Shown piece by piece: positions 16,618 to 25,950 of a DNA stretch of 64,000 nt. Location: contig JAUCBJ010000118.1 in NCBI GenBank assembly GCA_032718475.1, forward strand, positions 1-64,000, read 5' to 3'. This DNA comes from Nemertoderma westbladi. Taxonomy: Eukaryota > Xenacoelomorpha > Nemertodermatida > Nemertodermatidae. The notes beneath the pieces were generated by a model. It was not told the origin of the DNA and ran no database searches. It saw only the letters and a program-made list of their open reading frames with translations. A program made the position numbers and the translations under genes. Positions within the stretch are counted from its first letter, which is position 1; each line of letters begins with the position of its first letter.

Positions 16618-19600
16618 CACCAATACCATCGTCTTTTGGTTCTTCATAAATTGGTATATTTGATATTTTTATAGGTTTTTTGAGGTTTGTTTTATAGTGC
16701 CCCCAAGGAAGCGAATGATTTTTATTAACCCAATAAAGTTTATCGTCAAAGCTACTGAGTGCAAATTTATTTTGCTTTAAGGTATAAATACGATGTAATT
16801 TAGATTGACATCTGTGTATGTTTTTTTTTATTTCTTCATTTGAGTTATATGCTTTTAAATATTCTTCATGTGTAATATTCGTTTCCACAACAGCTCTTGT
16901 AATACCTTTTGCTCTACGAATATTTTTGTTATTCCATTCCAAAATTGAATATAATTTTGTTCTTAAAAATACTGCTTGTTTAATTTCATGTGAGGCTAGT
17001 TCGTCTTTACAGTAATAGAGTTGGGATTTATTTTTATCGCTGTAGAGAGGGTGATCCTTAGGGTAATTGGAAGTATCTAAAATATTATTTTTAATTAATG
17101 CTTTTAAAAAATTATTCTGTGATGTATTATAATAACAACCTATTAAAGAGTCAGTGTCTGATGCAGAAATTTCAATACGACAGTTTAATTCTTTCTCAAT
17201 AGGTAGCAATTTATTGTAAAACAGCTCATACATATCCAATTTAGCCAAGTCCAACACAGCGCTACCAATAAATATAGGCTTATTGAGAGTTACAGAGTCT
17301 TTCACTAATAAATGTCCCGATAATGTATTATTGTATATTATAAATTGTTCATGATTAATACGATTTACCAATTGATCGCATTTATCGTTGCTATTTGCGA
17401 TACAAAAGTTACATCGATCTCTTATCTTTTCTATTGATTTGCCAAACAGTGAATTATTGAGCAATTTCGCGACAGCAGTTTCAATGTAACTTTTTGCTAG
17501 GCGCCTTTGATTAATATTAAAATCTATATAATTTTTAAATACAAATTCTTGTTGAAAAGAATATAATTTATGTAGTTTAGTAACAATTAATCCATGTTTT
17601 ATATAAAATTTTAACAGTTTCAAATGTAAATGATAAAACTCTTTATCAAATTGCGTCAGCAAGAGTTTTGGTGTAGACATCCTATATTTACGGGAGGTAC
17701 CTTTTTGTATCGATAAATTATTAAATTGTTCCCTCATATAAGGTGAAAGCATTGATTCATTTATACTTAAATGCTCTGGAGCTAACGGTAATTGTAATGT
17801 TTGATCGTGAATAGCTTTAGGATAATTTAAATCACATATTAAAAAATATCCAGTAGATCCATCAATGTCTAAATCTACCAAGTACTCGATTAGTTTTTCT
17901 GGAATTGCATTCTCTAAATGTTTAATACTTACTTCTTTGAATTGCGAGGTGGGTAGTTTTTTACTTAAATTCCCTGAATATAAAGAGTTGAAATCAATAT
18001 TAAAAATATGGCATTCTTCCTTAGTAGAATCATATGTACTTGTTCCTGGTATATTTGATTCTATATAATGCTTTCGACAAAATGAAACACCACCCCTAAT
18101 TGATTTTTCAAAATCTCTATATGTCTGATAATCCTTTATTAATTCTATTTTACATTTATTATATTTTAGTGCGCAATCATAGGTAAATGACTTGATACTA
18201 CAGTAAAAAACCACTTCTAAATCGTAATTTTGTTTACAAACATTCCTAAAATTCTCAAATATATCAGCAAGCAAACAAACATCGAGTTTTAAATAGGCTA
18301 AAAGATAATCTTTGAGATTCACACAGTCGAATTCAACCCATGATAATTCCGCAAACCTATAATCTTCTATTGTACATGTTTTTTGACTTAAGTTACTAAA
18401 AAAATTATTTATAGATGGCAAACTAGTATCATTAAATTTATTAATATCTGTCAAGTACTCGTATGGAAATACTCCTTTCCGTTTAATTGTTGAGTTATTC
18501 AAGTTTGGATAAAAATATTTCATTTCTTGTAGAGTAATAGGTAAAATTGAGCTTATATCATGACTCGCTACATCCTTTGTTGAACACTCAACTAAATTAC
18601 TTAAAGAAAAGCTTAAAAATTGATATGTGTCCAAGAAACGTAACTCAATTTTTTTAGAAGTGTTTTTAATTGGGATAAATACACTCGGTGAAATATATCG
18701 TTCTGTATTTCTCGGTATAACCTTTATATCCCAATCTGTGTATTTCTTATCTCTAAATCCGGTTTGTAATATACAATGTATATCGTAGTTGTTGGAATTG
18801 TGCCCGCAAAGTACATACAGGTATCGTTTCAATGATAAACTTCGGTTACAACTATTACAGGCTGCCGCAATATATTTACCTGTAATATGTGAATGATGTC
18901 TGTTTTTCCCAACATTATTATTTAAAGTAACATTACAATAGAAACAGAATTTTGCTTGTTCAAAATTTACAAAATCAATATTAGTAAATGACATGGTTTT
19001 ATGAGTGTATATATCTGACCAACAACATAATTCAGTTAAATCAGTATATAATGAATCTAAGAAATCTTGAATACAATTATTATTATTATTATTTGTCGTT
19101 AAAAATGTTTTCAAATGACATTTTGGTGGGTCAATTAATTCAGTATTGGGAACAATTAAATAACTCACAGCACACGGTATATGCTCCTGTATAAATTGAT
19201 TATTAACTGAAGGTTGTAAGATACATTCTATATCAAAGTAGGTGACAAACAATGGGGATAAGGTTCTATCTAAATTTGTAAAACTGATGTGTGTTCTTTT
19301 TTTATTAGGTAGTTTCTCGCGCTGACTTCTTCCTTGGTAGCATACGAGACGGTGTCTATGAAGAACTTCCGCTCGAAAAAAATGAGCCAGGCACCTTTCA
19401 CAAAATTGCCTACCTCGGGTATGAAGAGCTCTCGTATTCAGCAATCGATTCAAGTTAGTTATGCAAACATAATGATTCAGTTTAGGTACATTGTTATTTT
19501 TTACTACAAGTAATATATTTAATAACTGTTTATCAGGTGTAATTTTACTAAACGGAGGTTGTCTTAATATAGATACAGGAGTGTGTTTGTTGTCGTTATT

Positions 19601-20659
19601 CCAACATAGTAAATTAATTATATATTTTGAATTTTGTTTTTCAAAAAGTTTAATCGCTAACTGCCACTCTGTTGGATAATATTTGTTCCCATTGTCAAAA
19701 ATGATATGACTCATATAATTTTTGTACAATGAAGTATGGTTTTTGTTGTTTTTCACTTTGCTACCAAATTTTGCGGATATAATAGCCCATTTGAAACAAT
19801 CATTATCAGCTGTTTGTATATTTATTGTACATTTTTTAGCTGATAAAGCCTTAGGTAATTCCATATATCCATGCCCCTTATATAGTAACGACCTAAACTT
19901 AGATTCAGCTAATTTAATTTCAACCCTTAATAAAGATTTAATACGCCACCCCGAACCACGTGTGTTAAAGATGGCTATTTTTTGTAATATATTTCCCAGC
20001 ACATACTCAAACCATGTGTCAAAACTTTGCGGCGAATCTACAGTATTAATAGCACCACCGGAAGAATTAAAATAAAAGGTTTCCAATTGCTCGCCTTCTG
20101 AAAAATGTGATCTGTACATTAATACATTTAGACCTAACCACAGTCTAAGAACATTCATTTCTTTCAATCTATCTAATATTAACTGAAGAATATTACCTCG
20201 AATTTGTGCTAAAGCTGTTTCTACATCGGGATAATCTCTAGAAGTTGGGAGGTCGTGGACATAAATTTCAAGACGATTATCGTGAGCTTCTTGTTCCCGC
20301 GTAAAAATTGTTGCGCATGTACCAAGAGCCACCCTTAAGTTTTTTCTGGATATTATATTTTTATGTTGCGGAAATTTACGCTTTCTTGTGTAGTAACATT
20401 TCAAGTGACAGTCGTGTCGTATATAATTCTCATATGTATACTCTTTATTACAGGTAGAACAAGTCAATTGATAGGTGCGGAACTCCATTTCTTTACAACC
20501 AGTAGTTGATTCATGTCGTTTACAAATTTCGCTGCATGAAGTCACGACATGACACTTAAAACAAGAATAACCTTCAAAATGTGACCATAGGTGGCGTAAG
20601 TAATTATGTCTAGTTACATTCATATGACAGAATGAACAACATATTGTTATTTTATCCAT
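16595..20659 (-). CDS. Polinton family-B DNA polymerase (protein-primed type)
   Basis: A 1354-aa ORF, intact. N-terminal zinc-finger-like cysteines and histidines (Cys8, Cys11, His23, His27, then further CxxC pairs to residue 85); a C2H2 finger at about 420-440 (FCERCLAHF then RHRLVC). Exonuclease motifs: ExoI FDIE (475-478), ExoII NNYD (623-626), ExoIII YLKLD (789-793). Between ExoI and ExoII lies a CxxC-RHHSH-CNSCN module (572-604) like the HNH/endonuclease VII zinc site often present in these enzymes. Polymerase motifs: A DFNSLYS (889-895), B KLLNNSLFG (1065-1073), C DTDS (1168-1171). Motif A ends in Ser where Pro is usual. The enzyme replicates the element using a terminal protein as primer. 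It is longer than most Polinton polymerases because of the N-terminal finger region. The TBP-like gene follows with overlapping frames. Confidence 0.96.
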   Translation of the reverse strand: MDKITICCSFCHMNVTRHNYLRHLWSHFEGYSCFKCHVVTSCSEICKRHESTTGCKEMEFRTYQLTCSTCNKEYTYENYIRHDCHLKCYYTRKRKFPQHKNIISRKNLRVALGTCATIFTREQEAHDNRLEIYVHDLPTSRDYPDVETALAQIRGNILQLILDRLKEMNVLRLWLGLNVLMYRSHFSEGEQLETFYFNSSGGAINTVDSPQSFDTWFEYVLGNILQKIAIFNTRGSGWRIKSLLRVEIKLAESKFRSLLYKGHGYMELPKALSAKKCTINIQTADNDCFKWAIISAKFGSKVKNNKNHTSLYKNYMSHIIFDNGNKYYPTEWQLAIKLFEKQNSKYIINLLCWNNDNKHTPVSILRQPPFSKITPDKQLLNILLVVKNNNVPKLNHYVCITNLNRLLNTRALHTRGRQFCERCLAHFFRAEVLHRHRLVCYQGRSQREKLPNKKRTHISFTNLDRTLSPLFVTYFDIECILQPSVNNQFIQEHIPCAVSYLIVPNTELIDPPKCHLKTFLTTNNNNNNCIQDFLDSLYTDLTELCCWSDIYTHKTMSFTNIDFVNFEQAKFCFYCNVTLNNNVGKNRHHSHITGKYIAAACNSCNRSLSLKRYLYVLCGHNSNNYDIHCILQTGFRDKKYTDWDIKVIPRNTERYISPSVFIPIKNTSKKIELRFLDTYQFLSFSLSNLVECSTKDVASHDISSILPITLQEMKYFYPNLNNSTIKRKGVFPYEYLTDINKFNDTSLPSINNFFSNLSQKTCTIEDYRFAELSWVEFDCVNLKDYLLAYLKLDVCLLADIFENFRNVCKQNYDLEVVFYCSIKSFTYDCALKYNKCKIELIKDYQTYRDFEKSIRGGVSFCRKHYIESNIPGTSTYDSTKEECHIFNIDFNSLYSGNLSKKLPTSQFKEVSIKHLENAIPEKLIEYLVDLDIDGSTGYFLICDLNYPKAIHDQTLQLPLAPEHLSINESMLSPYMREQFNNLSIQKGTSRKYRMSTPKLLLTQFDKEFYHLHLKLLKFYIKHGLIVTKLHKLYSFQQEFVFKNYIDFNINQRRLAKSYIETAVAKLLNNSLFGKSIEKIRDRCNFCIANSNDKCDQLVNRINHEQFIIYNNTLSGHLLVKDSVTLNKPIFIGSAVLDLAKLDMYELFYNKLLPIEKELNCRIEISASDTDSLIGCYYNTSQNNFLKALIKNNILDTSNYPKDHPLYSDKNKSQLYYCKDELASHEIKQAVFLRTKLYSILEWNNKNIRRAKGITRAVVETNITHEEYLKAYNSNEEIKKNIHRCQSKLHRIYTLKQNKFALSSFDDKLYWVNKNHSLPWGHYKTNLKKPIKISNIPIYEEPKDDGIGDELSNSK

Positions 20660-20674
20660 GTTGAAGTTTGTTTA

Positions 20675-20705
20675 GATAAATAATAATAATAATAATAATA
20701 ATAAA
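20675..20705 (-). promoter_or_regulatory. (TTA)n run upstream of the polymerase start
   Basis: Read on the minus strand, an uninterrupted TTATTATTATTATTATTATT run ends about 20 bases before the polymerase ATG at 20659. Comparable runs lie before other genes of the element. Confidence 0.4.
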
Positions 20706-20845
20706 ATATGTCCAAAGATTAAAATAAAATGAAATGATATGATATTGACTATATCTAAACATTTATATGCTAGCGAGGGAAATAATTTTAAACCAATCAC
20801 CAATCGCTTATGGCTATTGGAAACCACAAAGAGTTTAACTTATGA

Positions 20846-21916
20846 TCATGGGCTCATGTAAGAATAATAATCAGGTTTCCATGGAGAATTAGTAACTGGA
20901 TCTACTGGAACTAGCTGACCGACAACTTTCTGTTTCTTTGCAGGTGATGCGTTGGTTAATTTACTCGATGATCTTGGCTTCCGAGGTAATATTTCAGGAA
21001 AGACCTGTTGCGGTTGAGAGCAACTCTCTTCAACATCCGGATTAGGTGATGGGATCTCTACGAATGCTTTAGGTTTATCCAAAAGGACAAAACCGTCAAC
21101 ACGGGCTTCAGTAAGAGAAACGCCATCCATCGATTCTTTGAGAAAACTAATATGGGCTTTATCATTCAAGTAATGCAACTCGATAGAATTTCCACCGGCA
21201 CCTACTTCAGTAGAATTATCGGTGTTGGTGATAATAATTTTTTTATTATTGGTTTTAATCATTTTGAGCCGGTCTGATAATTGAATGATATTTTTATCAA
21301 AAAGATGCTTGTCTGTTTCATCGACTTGGTTGTCCCACTCTCGCAACAAAACGGTTAGTTCCTGTTTTGACAAATTGAAACCCGTATAATAGTTAAAACC
21401 AACACTATCAGCGTATCTGATGCTGATTTTCCATAAGCCAACATAGTTGGTTCCTTTAAAAGCTGTTACAAATCCAATAAACTCTGGATTTGATAATTCA
21501 ATGTAGAATTGATCGCTAATAATCTCTAGCGGTGGAGAGAGAAATTGCAATAATTTCCCTCTGTATTGAATTAGAACTTCAGTAAAAGCTTTGTTGAGAA
21601 CTTTACATTTGCCTTGTTTCTGAACGTAAACATCACCCGATGTGGAGTTGATGGAAATGTTCAAATTTCCCCGCGCAAAACGAAGAGTTGGATATATCCT
21701 ACCTGGTATAATTGCTGGTCTGGATTGATGTTGGTTGTTGTTGGTTGTTTCTAGAATGTCTAACAAATAGCGGGTATCTTGATGGGAAAAACAAATTGAT
21801 TCGTTGTCCTCCTGAGATTCCACAATAAAATACTTGCTGTGAACGGCGGTACAAGTATATTTATTGTAAGTAAATTTCCAGCTATTTGCTGCTCCGGTTT
21901 TTTGCGTTAAGGCCAT
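20846..21916 (-). CDS. Uncharacterised Polinton protein, 356 aa
   Basis: First gene of the leftward block, starting ATGGCC right after an ATTATTATTATT leader on the minus strand. Intact. Residues 1-270 are beta-rich with no recognised motif; residues 280-345 are Pro/Ser-rich and contain a basic stretch (PRKPRSSSK and PAKKQK) that could be a nuclear localisation or DNA-binding tail. Its place next to the polymerase suggests a replication role such as DNA-binding or terminal protein, but this is only positional. I do not recognise the family. Confidence 0.6.
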   Translation of the reverse strand: MALTQKTGAANSWKFTYNKYTCTAVHSKYFIVESQEDNESICFSHQDTRYLLDILETTNNNQHQSRPAIIPGRIYPTLRFARGNLNISINSTSGDVYVQKQGKCKVLNKAFTEVLIQYRGKLLQFLSPPLEIISDQFYIELSNPEFIGFVTAFKGTNYVGLWKISIRYADSVGFNYYTGFNLSKQELTVLLREWDNQVDETDKHLFDKNIIQLSDRLKMIKTNNKKIIITNTDNSTEVGAGGNSIELHYLNDKAHISFLKESMDGVSLTEARVDGFVLLDKPKAFVEIPSPNPDVEESCSQPQQVFPEILPRKPRSSSKLTNASPAKKQKVVGQLVPVDPVTNSPWKPDYYSYMSP

Positions 21917-21932
21917 AATAATAATAATAGTA
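21917..21932 (-). promoter_or_regulatory. (ATT)n leader before the 356-aa gene
   Basis: On the minus strand ACTATTATTATTATT runs directly into ATGGCC at 21916. Mirrors the (AAT)n leaders of the rightward genes. Confidence 0.4.
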
Positions 21933-21995
21933 AATACGAAAAATATTACAAGTGATAAATTTTAAACCGTATCGCTGTAATAAATTGACACCATA

Positions 21996-22243
21996 GTTCT
22001 CACTCTAAAATTGTGTTGGTCGGAAGACGACGCCTGATAAAAATGATGCTGAGTTCGACATTAGGTATCGACTCAAAAACAAAAATCGGGTGAGACATGT
22101 AGCTCAGATTTTCGTTTTTAGGTCGATACCCAATGCTGGAATCAGTATCATTTTATGTGGTGTCGTTTTCCAACCAATGAATATACAACGAGTAAGATAA
22201 TGTAGAAATTATTAAGGAAATAACACAATTTCAGAGTGAGAAC
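21996..22243. mobile_element. Short inverted-repeat (MITE-like) element inside the Polinton
   Basis: Both ends carry GTTCTCACTCT(A/G)AAATTGTGTT in inverted orientation (21996-22017 and 22222-22243). Internally GGTATCGAC(T/C), then AAAAAC(A/G)AAAATC on one side matches its reverse complement on the other, giving a large imperfect hairpin with about 55 extra bases in the right arm. No coding capacity; a target-site duplication is not obvious. Confidence 0.65.
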
Positions 22244-22567
22244 AAAAAATGAGATATGGTATCAATATATTACCATGAAGATTACAAGTGATGAATTTTA
22301 AATAAAAACATTCAGTTATATAAGTTTCTGAATATGTGATGTGGCATAGTCAACGTAGAAGAGATGGGATGTGGCATAATGGACGAATAAGAAAAGAGAT
22401 GGGTTGCAATGTGGATAGGAAATACGTGAAAGAATATGAATCATAGGGTTGTGTGTAATAATAATCAATAATTATAATAAAAACGCACAGTATAATGTTA
22501 GTAGTAGTAGCCTTTCAATATGGCACAGATGCTGAGGGATCGGTTAGCTTGAGTAACTACTATGGAA

Positions 22568-22724
22568 ATGCTCGTATACGTGTAGTTGACACGAGGCGGA
22601 ATTTCATGCACATGTATCGTACTGAGTGGTTGGTTTGTTGGTTTGGCGACGGCTGTCGTGGAGTTGGCAATCGATATAATATAATATATGCTCGATGCGA
22701 GTAGTTGGTGGCCACGTCGTCGTT
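22568..22724 (-). repeat. Right terminal inverted repeat of the Polinton
   Basis: Reverse complement of the left repeat with block-wise identity; the outer end reads GGTGGCCACGTCGTCGTT on the plus strand. Outside it, at 22725 onwards, similarity to the left flank stops. An ORF of 69 codons lying across this repeat is not a gene. Confidence 0.85.
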
Positions 22725-23981
22725 GTCGCCATCATATACAGTATACAGCGGTGGTGGTGGTGGTGGTGACATGGCGAAAAGGTGAATAACATTAGGGTTA
22801 GGGTTAGTTAGTCAGTCAGTAAGGCGGGCATCGCGAGGTTAGGCTTCGCTACGCTACGATTGGTTGATGGCAACTGCCGATCGATGGATGGTGACAGATG
22901 TGGCACGCACCGCAATTTAGCACCGGAATTTGGCATTTTTTAATAGCCCTCCGAATGGAATGTGCATAGCCCAGGCTTAGGGAGGACTATGTTGGGGGCC
23001 ATGCTTTATCTACTACTGTTATATTACACAACTCTTCGATATGTTTGACATAGATGAATAAACCTTCCCAATGAAATCAGTACAAGTGACCAAACTGTAT
23101 GGCCAATTTACCACATTTGAATAAAGTGCTACTTGCACTTTTGGTGCTCTTTTAGTATCTATTGAAAAAAAAATGAAAATGTTGCTTTTAATCTTGCTTT
23201 CGATTACTAATAATGAGTTCAACAAACCAAAAAATCATAGTATGGCTTCATGTTTATACCGAAGTCTTTGAAGGGTGATGTTTTTTGTGTAATTTTATCA
23301 ATTCCGAAAAGTGCTGATATGGTATGGGTGTCAGGAACTCCTCATATCTCGAAAACTACTGGAGGGTTCACTAAATTTAGGGGCTTTGCAGCAGCTTGGT
23401 GGGTCATTATTTATATAGCTTGGTGGATCTATAGTAGATCATGTAACTTATGAAGTTTCATTTTTTATTTGAAAATGTTCTTCGATAATTTTTTCATCTA
23501 CAGCCCAAATTTCGTAGCATTTCCTTGGATGATTACAAAAATGAAATTTGAAACAGGCGTAGGCAACATGCTTCTGTCATCTGTCATCTCCCTCCACCGC
23601 CGTGGTGGGTGAGTCAGAATTTTGTATATTATTCTTTAGCTACTGTACAACCGTTTGAAAAAAGTCCGTCTTATTCTATAACCTTATAGTGATTTATTGG
23701 TATTGTTAGAAAGCCACGCGAGGATTCCAAATATGTAACACATTCTGAATTTCGATGAAAAATAGCTGAGATATGGGCACTCGAATGTTGCATGGTTTTG
23801 CAGTTAGCGAGGCTATACAGTATTTTATTATAATTAACTAATACAGTACACCATATTCTGGCAGGCCTACAGTATGTGCAATTGTGTAAATGTCCATTAA
23901 CAAGAGTTCGTGTTAATTAATATGGTATAGTTTAGTTAATTTATATTGCTTCGCAAAGTTTCAAGTCATCATAGGGCCGTC
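22725..23981. other. Non-coding flank right of the Polinton
   Basis: Contains a GGT microsatellite (22750-22768), a short TTAGGG-like run (22793-22808) and, at about 23700-23800, one copy of the dispersed GATTCCAAATATGTAACA repeat described in the findings. No gene recognised on either strand. Confidence 0.55.
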
Positions 23982-24617
23982 CTACTGTACAACTAGAACA
24001 AGAAGTGTCGCAACTAACAAGCATCTTGGTGCGATGATATTATTGGAACTGCCCTCAGTAACCAACCAGACAGTAGCACCAGTAGTAGTACCATCTGGTG
24101 TCGATGTGGTTTGTATTACATTTTCTTTCCATTCAGCTGGAGGTGAACTACAGATGCCCTCACAACATCGCAACTGGCAAGAGAAGTGTGTTACGGTCAG
24201 GTCGATTTTGATCCAGTTTAATATATTTAACATTCTCACTGTTTCGTCGTCTCGGTATTCCGATTTGGCCTCAGGAAGAACTACCTCGATCATGTAGATA
24301 CATCCATCTTCGTTTATTGGTACACACTGGCTGTCGCAGAAGTCATACTGATACTCGAACGTTATTTCTCCTTGGTAACCTTCTCGTCGCCCAGACAACA
24401 GCATGGATGTCGCACCGCAAGCAGAACATTCATGATCTGTCATATTACGACGAAGGTACGGGTTAGATTCTAGAAAGTCCGCGATCTTATCTTTATAGAA
24501 CTTTAGTAAGTTGTCGTTGTCTGAGGTGATTCTTGAAGGGTATTGGTATCGGCAGGTATAGTTCGAAGTGACTATTGATACTTGGAATGTAATTAATGCA
24601 GCTGAAATAATTTTCAT
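23982..24617 (-). CDS. Cysteine-rich secreted, probably GPI-anchored protein
   Basis: I start at the Met of codon 16 of the longer ORF because it opens a good signal peptide (MKIISAALITFQVSIVTS). About 211 aa follow. The ectodomain has ten cysteines in clusters (HECSAC, CDSQC, then CQLRCCEGIC), consistent with five disulfides, and two N-glycosylation sequons (SNYTC, RNMTD). A Thr/Ser-rich stalk (TTSTPDGTTTG) leads to a C-terminal hydrophobic tail (CLLVATLLVLVVQ) with small residues (GSSNN) before it, typical of GPI attachment. The family is not recognised. Single exon, clean ORF, between transposons. Likely a host surface protein; expression is unknown. Confidence 0.6.
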   Translation of the reverse strand: MKIISAALITFQVSIVTSNYTCRYQYPSRITSDNDNLLKFYKDKIADFLESNPYLRRNMTDHECSACGATSMLLSGRREGYQGEITFEYQYDFCDSQCVPINEDGCIYMIEVVLPEAKSEYRDDETVRMLNILNWIKIDLTVTHFSCQLRCCEGICSSPPAEWKENVIQTTSTPDGTTTGATVWLVTEGSSNNIIAPRCLLVATLLVLVVQ

Positions 24618-25617
24618 TTTAAATATTAGATTTTGACTTCCAATTGCTATACAGCAAATCAACCCAGTTTATCGAACTCTGTTATACAGTAGTTAACCAC
24701 TCTATTGAGTGGGGGTGGGTGGGATTCTCTTTTTCTATTGAGTCTTCTTACTTAGGATATAAATTAAATTTGTCGCGAAATTTAAAAAATGATGTAGTTT
24801 AAGTTAAAACAACAATGAATATAATTCAATGTAATGTTGAAATGTTGTGTTAATCTACACTACAGGACATGACGTTTTTAATATATTTCTTATGTTTTAT
24901 GTATATATGCAAGGTCATCATCCCACTGTAACCTGAACCTACATACAGTATGTTGTGTAAATGAGTTGGTATCCCCCATGGAGAAACAATTGATGGGTAT
25001 CCAATTGAGCCTAGCTCAACCCTCATGTATCTGTTACCCCAGTAGTAAGATAGGCGTGAGTACAACAATAATATTGGCTTGTTTTCTTTCTACATCGTAA
25101 TTCTAATTAAACTCCACTGCTACGGAAATAAACAAAGCAAATTACATTCTCGGCACAAATGAGATTAAGAAATGTGTGCCCCAGCATTGACTATACTGTA
25201 TTAGTTATCTTTGAGCCGTGTAATTTCAGGTTGAAGATTTGTTTTGGTCTGCGCAATATACTACACACACACCCTGCGCAATATTCTGGTATAATTATCA
25301 TTCAGAGATCTAGTGTCCTTAGTTGAAGACGCACAGCAAGAACTGCCTGCCGTAGAGCAGAACGGGCTCCCTTTAATTACCTTTTATTAAGGATTGTGGC
25401 ATGATAATGGTTTTAATAAGTATTAATAAAAGTTAGAGGAAAACACGGCCTTTTATCATTCGTTTTCTTTAGCGAATTCAGATATTTTGCCCTCATGTAT
25501 TGAGTTTTCCACTCATTGGCATTCTAGCACTCGCTTCGCTCGGGCTAAAAACTTGCCAACTCGTGTAAAACTCAACCACTCGGACAGAATTAGTTGAATT
25601 TCGTAAAACTGAACTAC
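24618..25617. other. Non-coding stretch
   Basis: No gene recognised. The region upstream of the secreted-protein start (24618-24760) would hold its promoter. The short ORFs at 24850-25068 and 25513-25620 show no family features. A weak match to RTE sequence (AGAGATCTAGTGTCCT) lies near 25308. Confidence 0.5.
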
Positions 25618-25950
25618 TACAGTACTACTAGGATCGGTATGCTGCATTGCAGCTGCATTTTTCAGAATGGTGTGCCGGCTTGCGACAAAATTACGCCGCC
25701 ACAACTCCCTATCACCCAAGATATTTGCTAGATCATCCGCATCTTCAAGGCCAGTTTCCTTTAAGATGCGTCTCAAGAAAGGCATGGGCTGTCCAGTGTC
25801 CACCATGCTTATTCACTCCATGAGGCTGCCAAAGCACAAGATTAAGCACTGGATGGTCCTCACGGCGAAAGCAATGTCCTGCAAAGTGGATGCGACTTTG
25901 TTCTAGTGTCAAGCTTGGGGGAACCAATGAGACACCTCCAATGTTATATA
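25618..25950 (-). pseudogene. RTE-type LINE, 3' terminal fragment
   Basis: On the minus strand this reads the C-terminal end of the retroelement protein found in better copies at 28, 33 and 54 kb (VPPSLTLEQ, then RIHFAGHCFRRED, then LEDADDLANILGDRELW). It ends in the shared 3' tail GCAGCTGCAATGCAGCATAC plus CGATCCTAGTAGT. It is 5'-truncated near 25950 and interrupted by frame changes. No target-site duplication found. Confidence 0.8.

Larger units (their letters stand above)
4914..22724. mobile_element. Polinton/Maverick virus-like transposon, ~17.8 kb
   Basis: The element is bounded by matching inverted repeats (4914-5094 and 22568-22724). It encodes the Polinton hallmark set: protein-primed-type DNA polymerase B, retroviral-like integrase, packaging ATPase, adenain-type cysteine protease and a jelly-roll capsid gene, plus pX-like and pVI-like proteins. 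Genes from 5.3 to 13.8 kb read rightwards and genes from 21.9 to 15.0 kb read leftwards, converging on a 1.1-kb spacer. Size and content are typical of the group. Integrase, pX and capsid carry frameshifts or a stop, so this copy is probably immobile as it stands. A clean 6-bp target-site duplication is not visible at the ends I place, so the outer boundaries are uncertain by tens of bases. Confidence 0.93.

Noticed and set aside
16818-20075. Plus-strand ORFs within the polymerase region
   Set aside because: Antisense shadows of the 1354-aa polymerase frame.
22495-22704. ORF of 69 aa at the right end of the Polinton
   Set aside because: Lies across the terminal inverted repeat and has no counterpart in the left repeat.
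22793-22808. TTAGGG-like run as an interstitial telomere
   Set aside because: Only about two and a half units; too short to mean anything.
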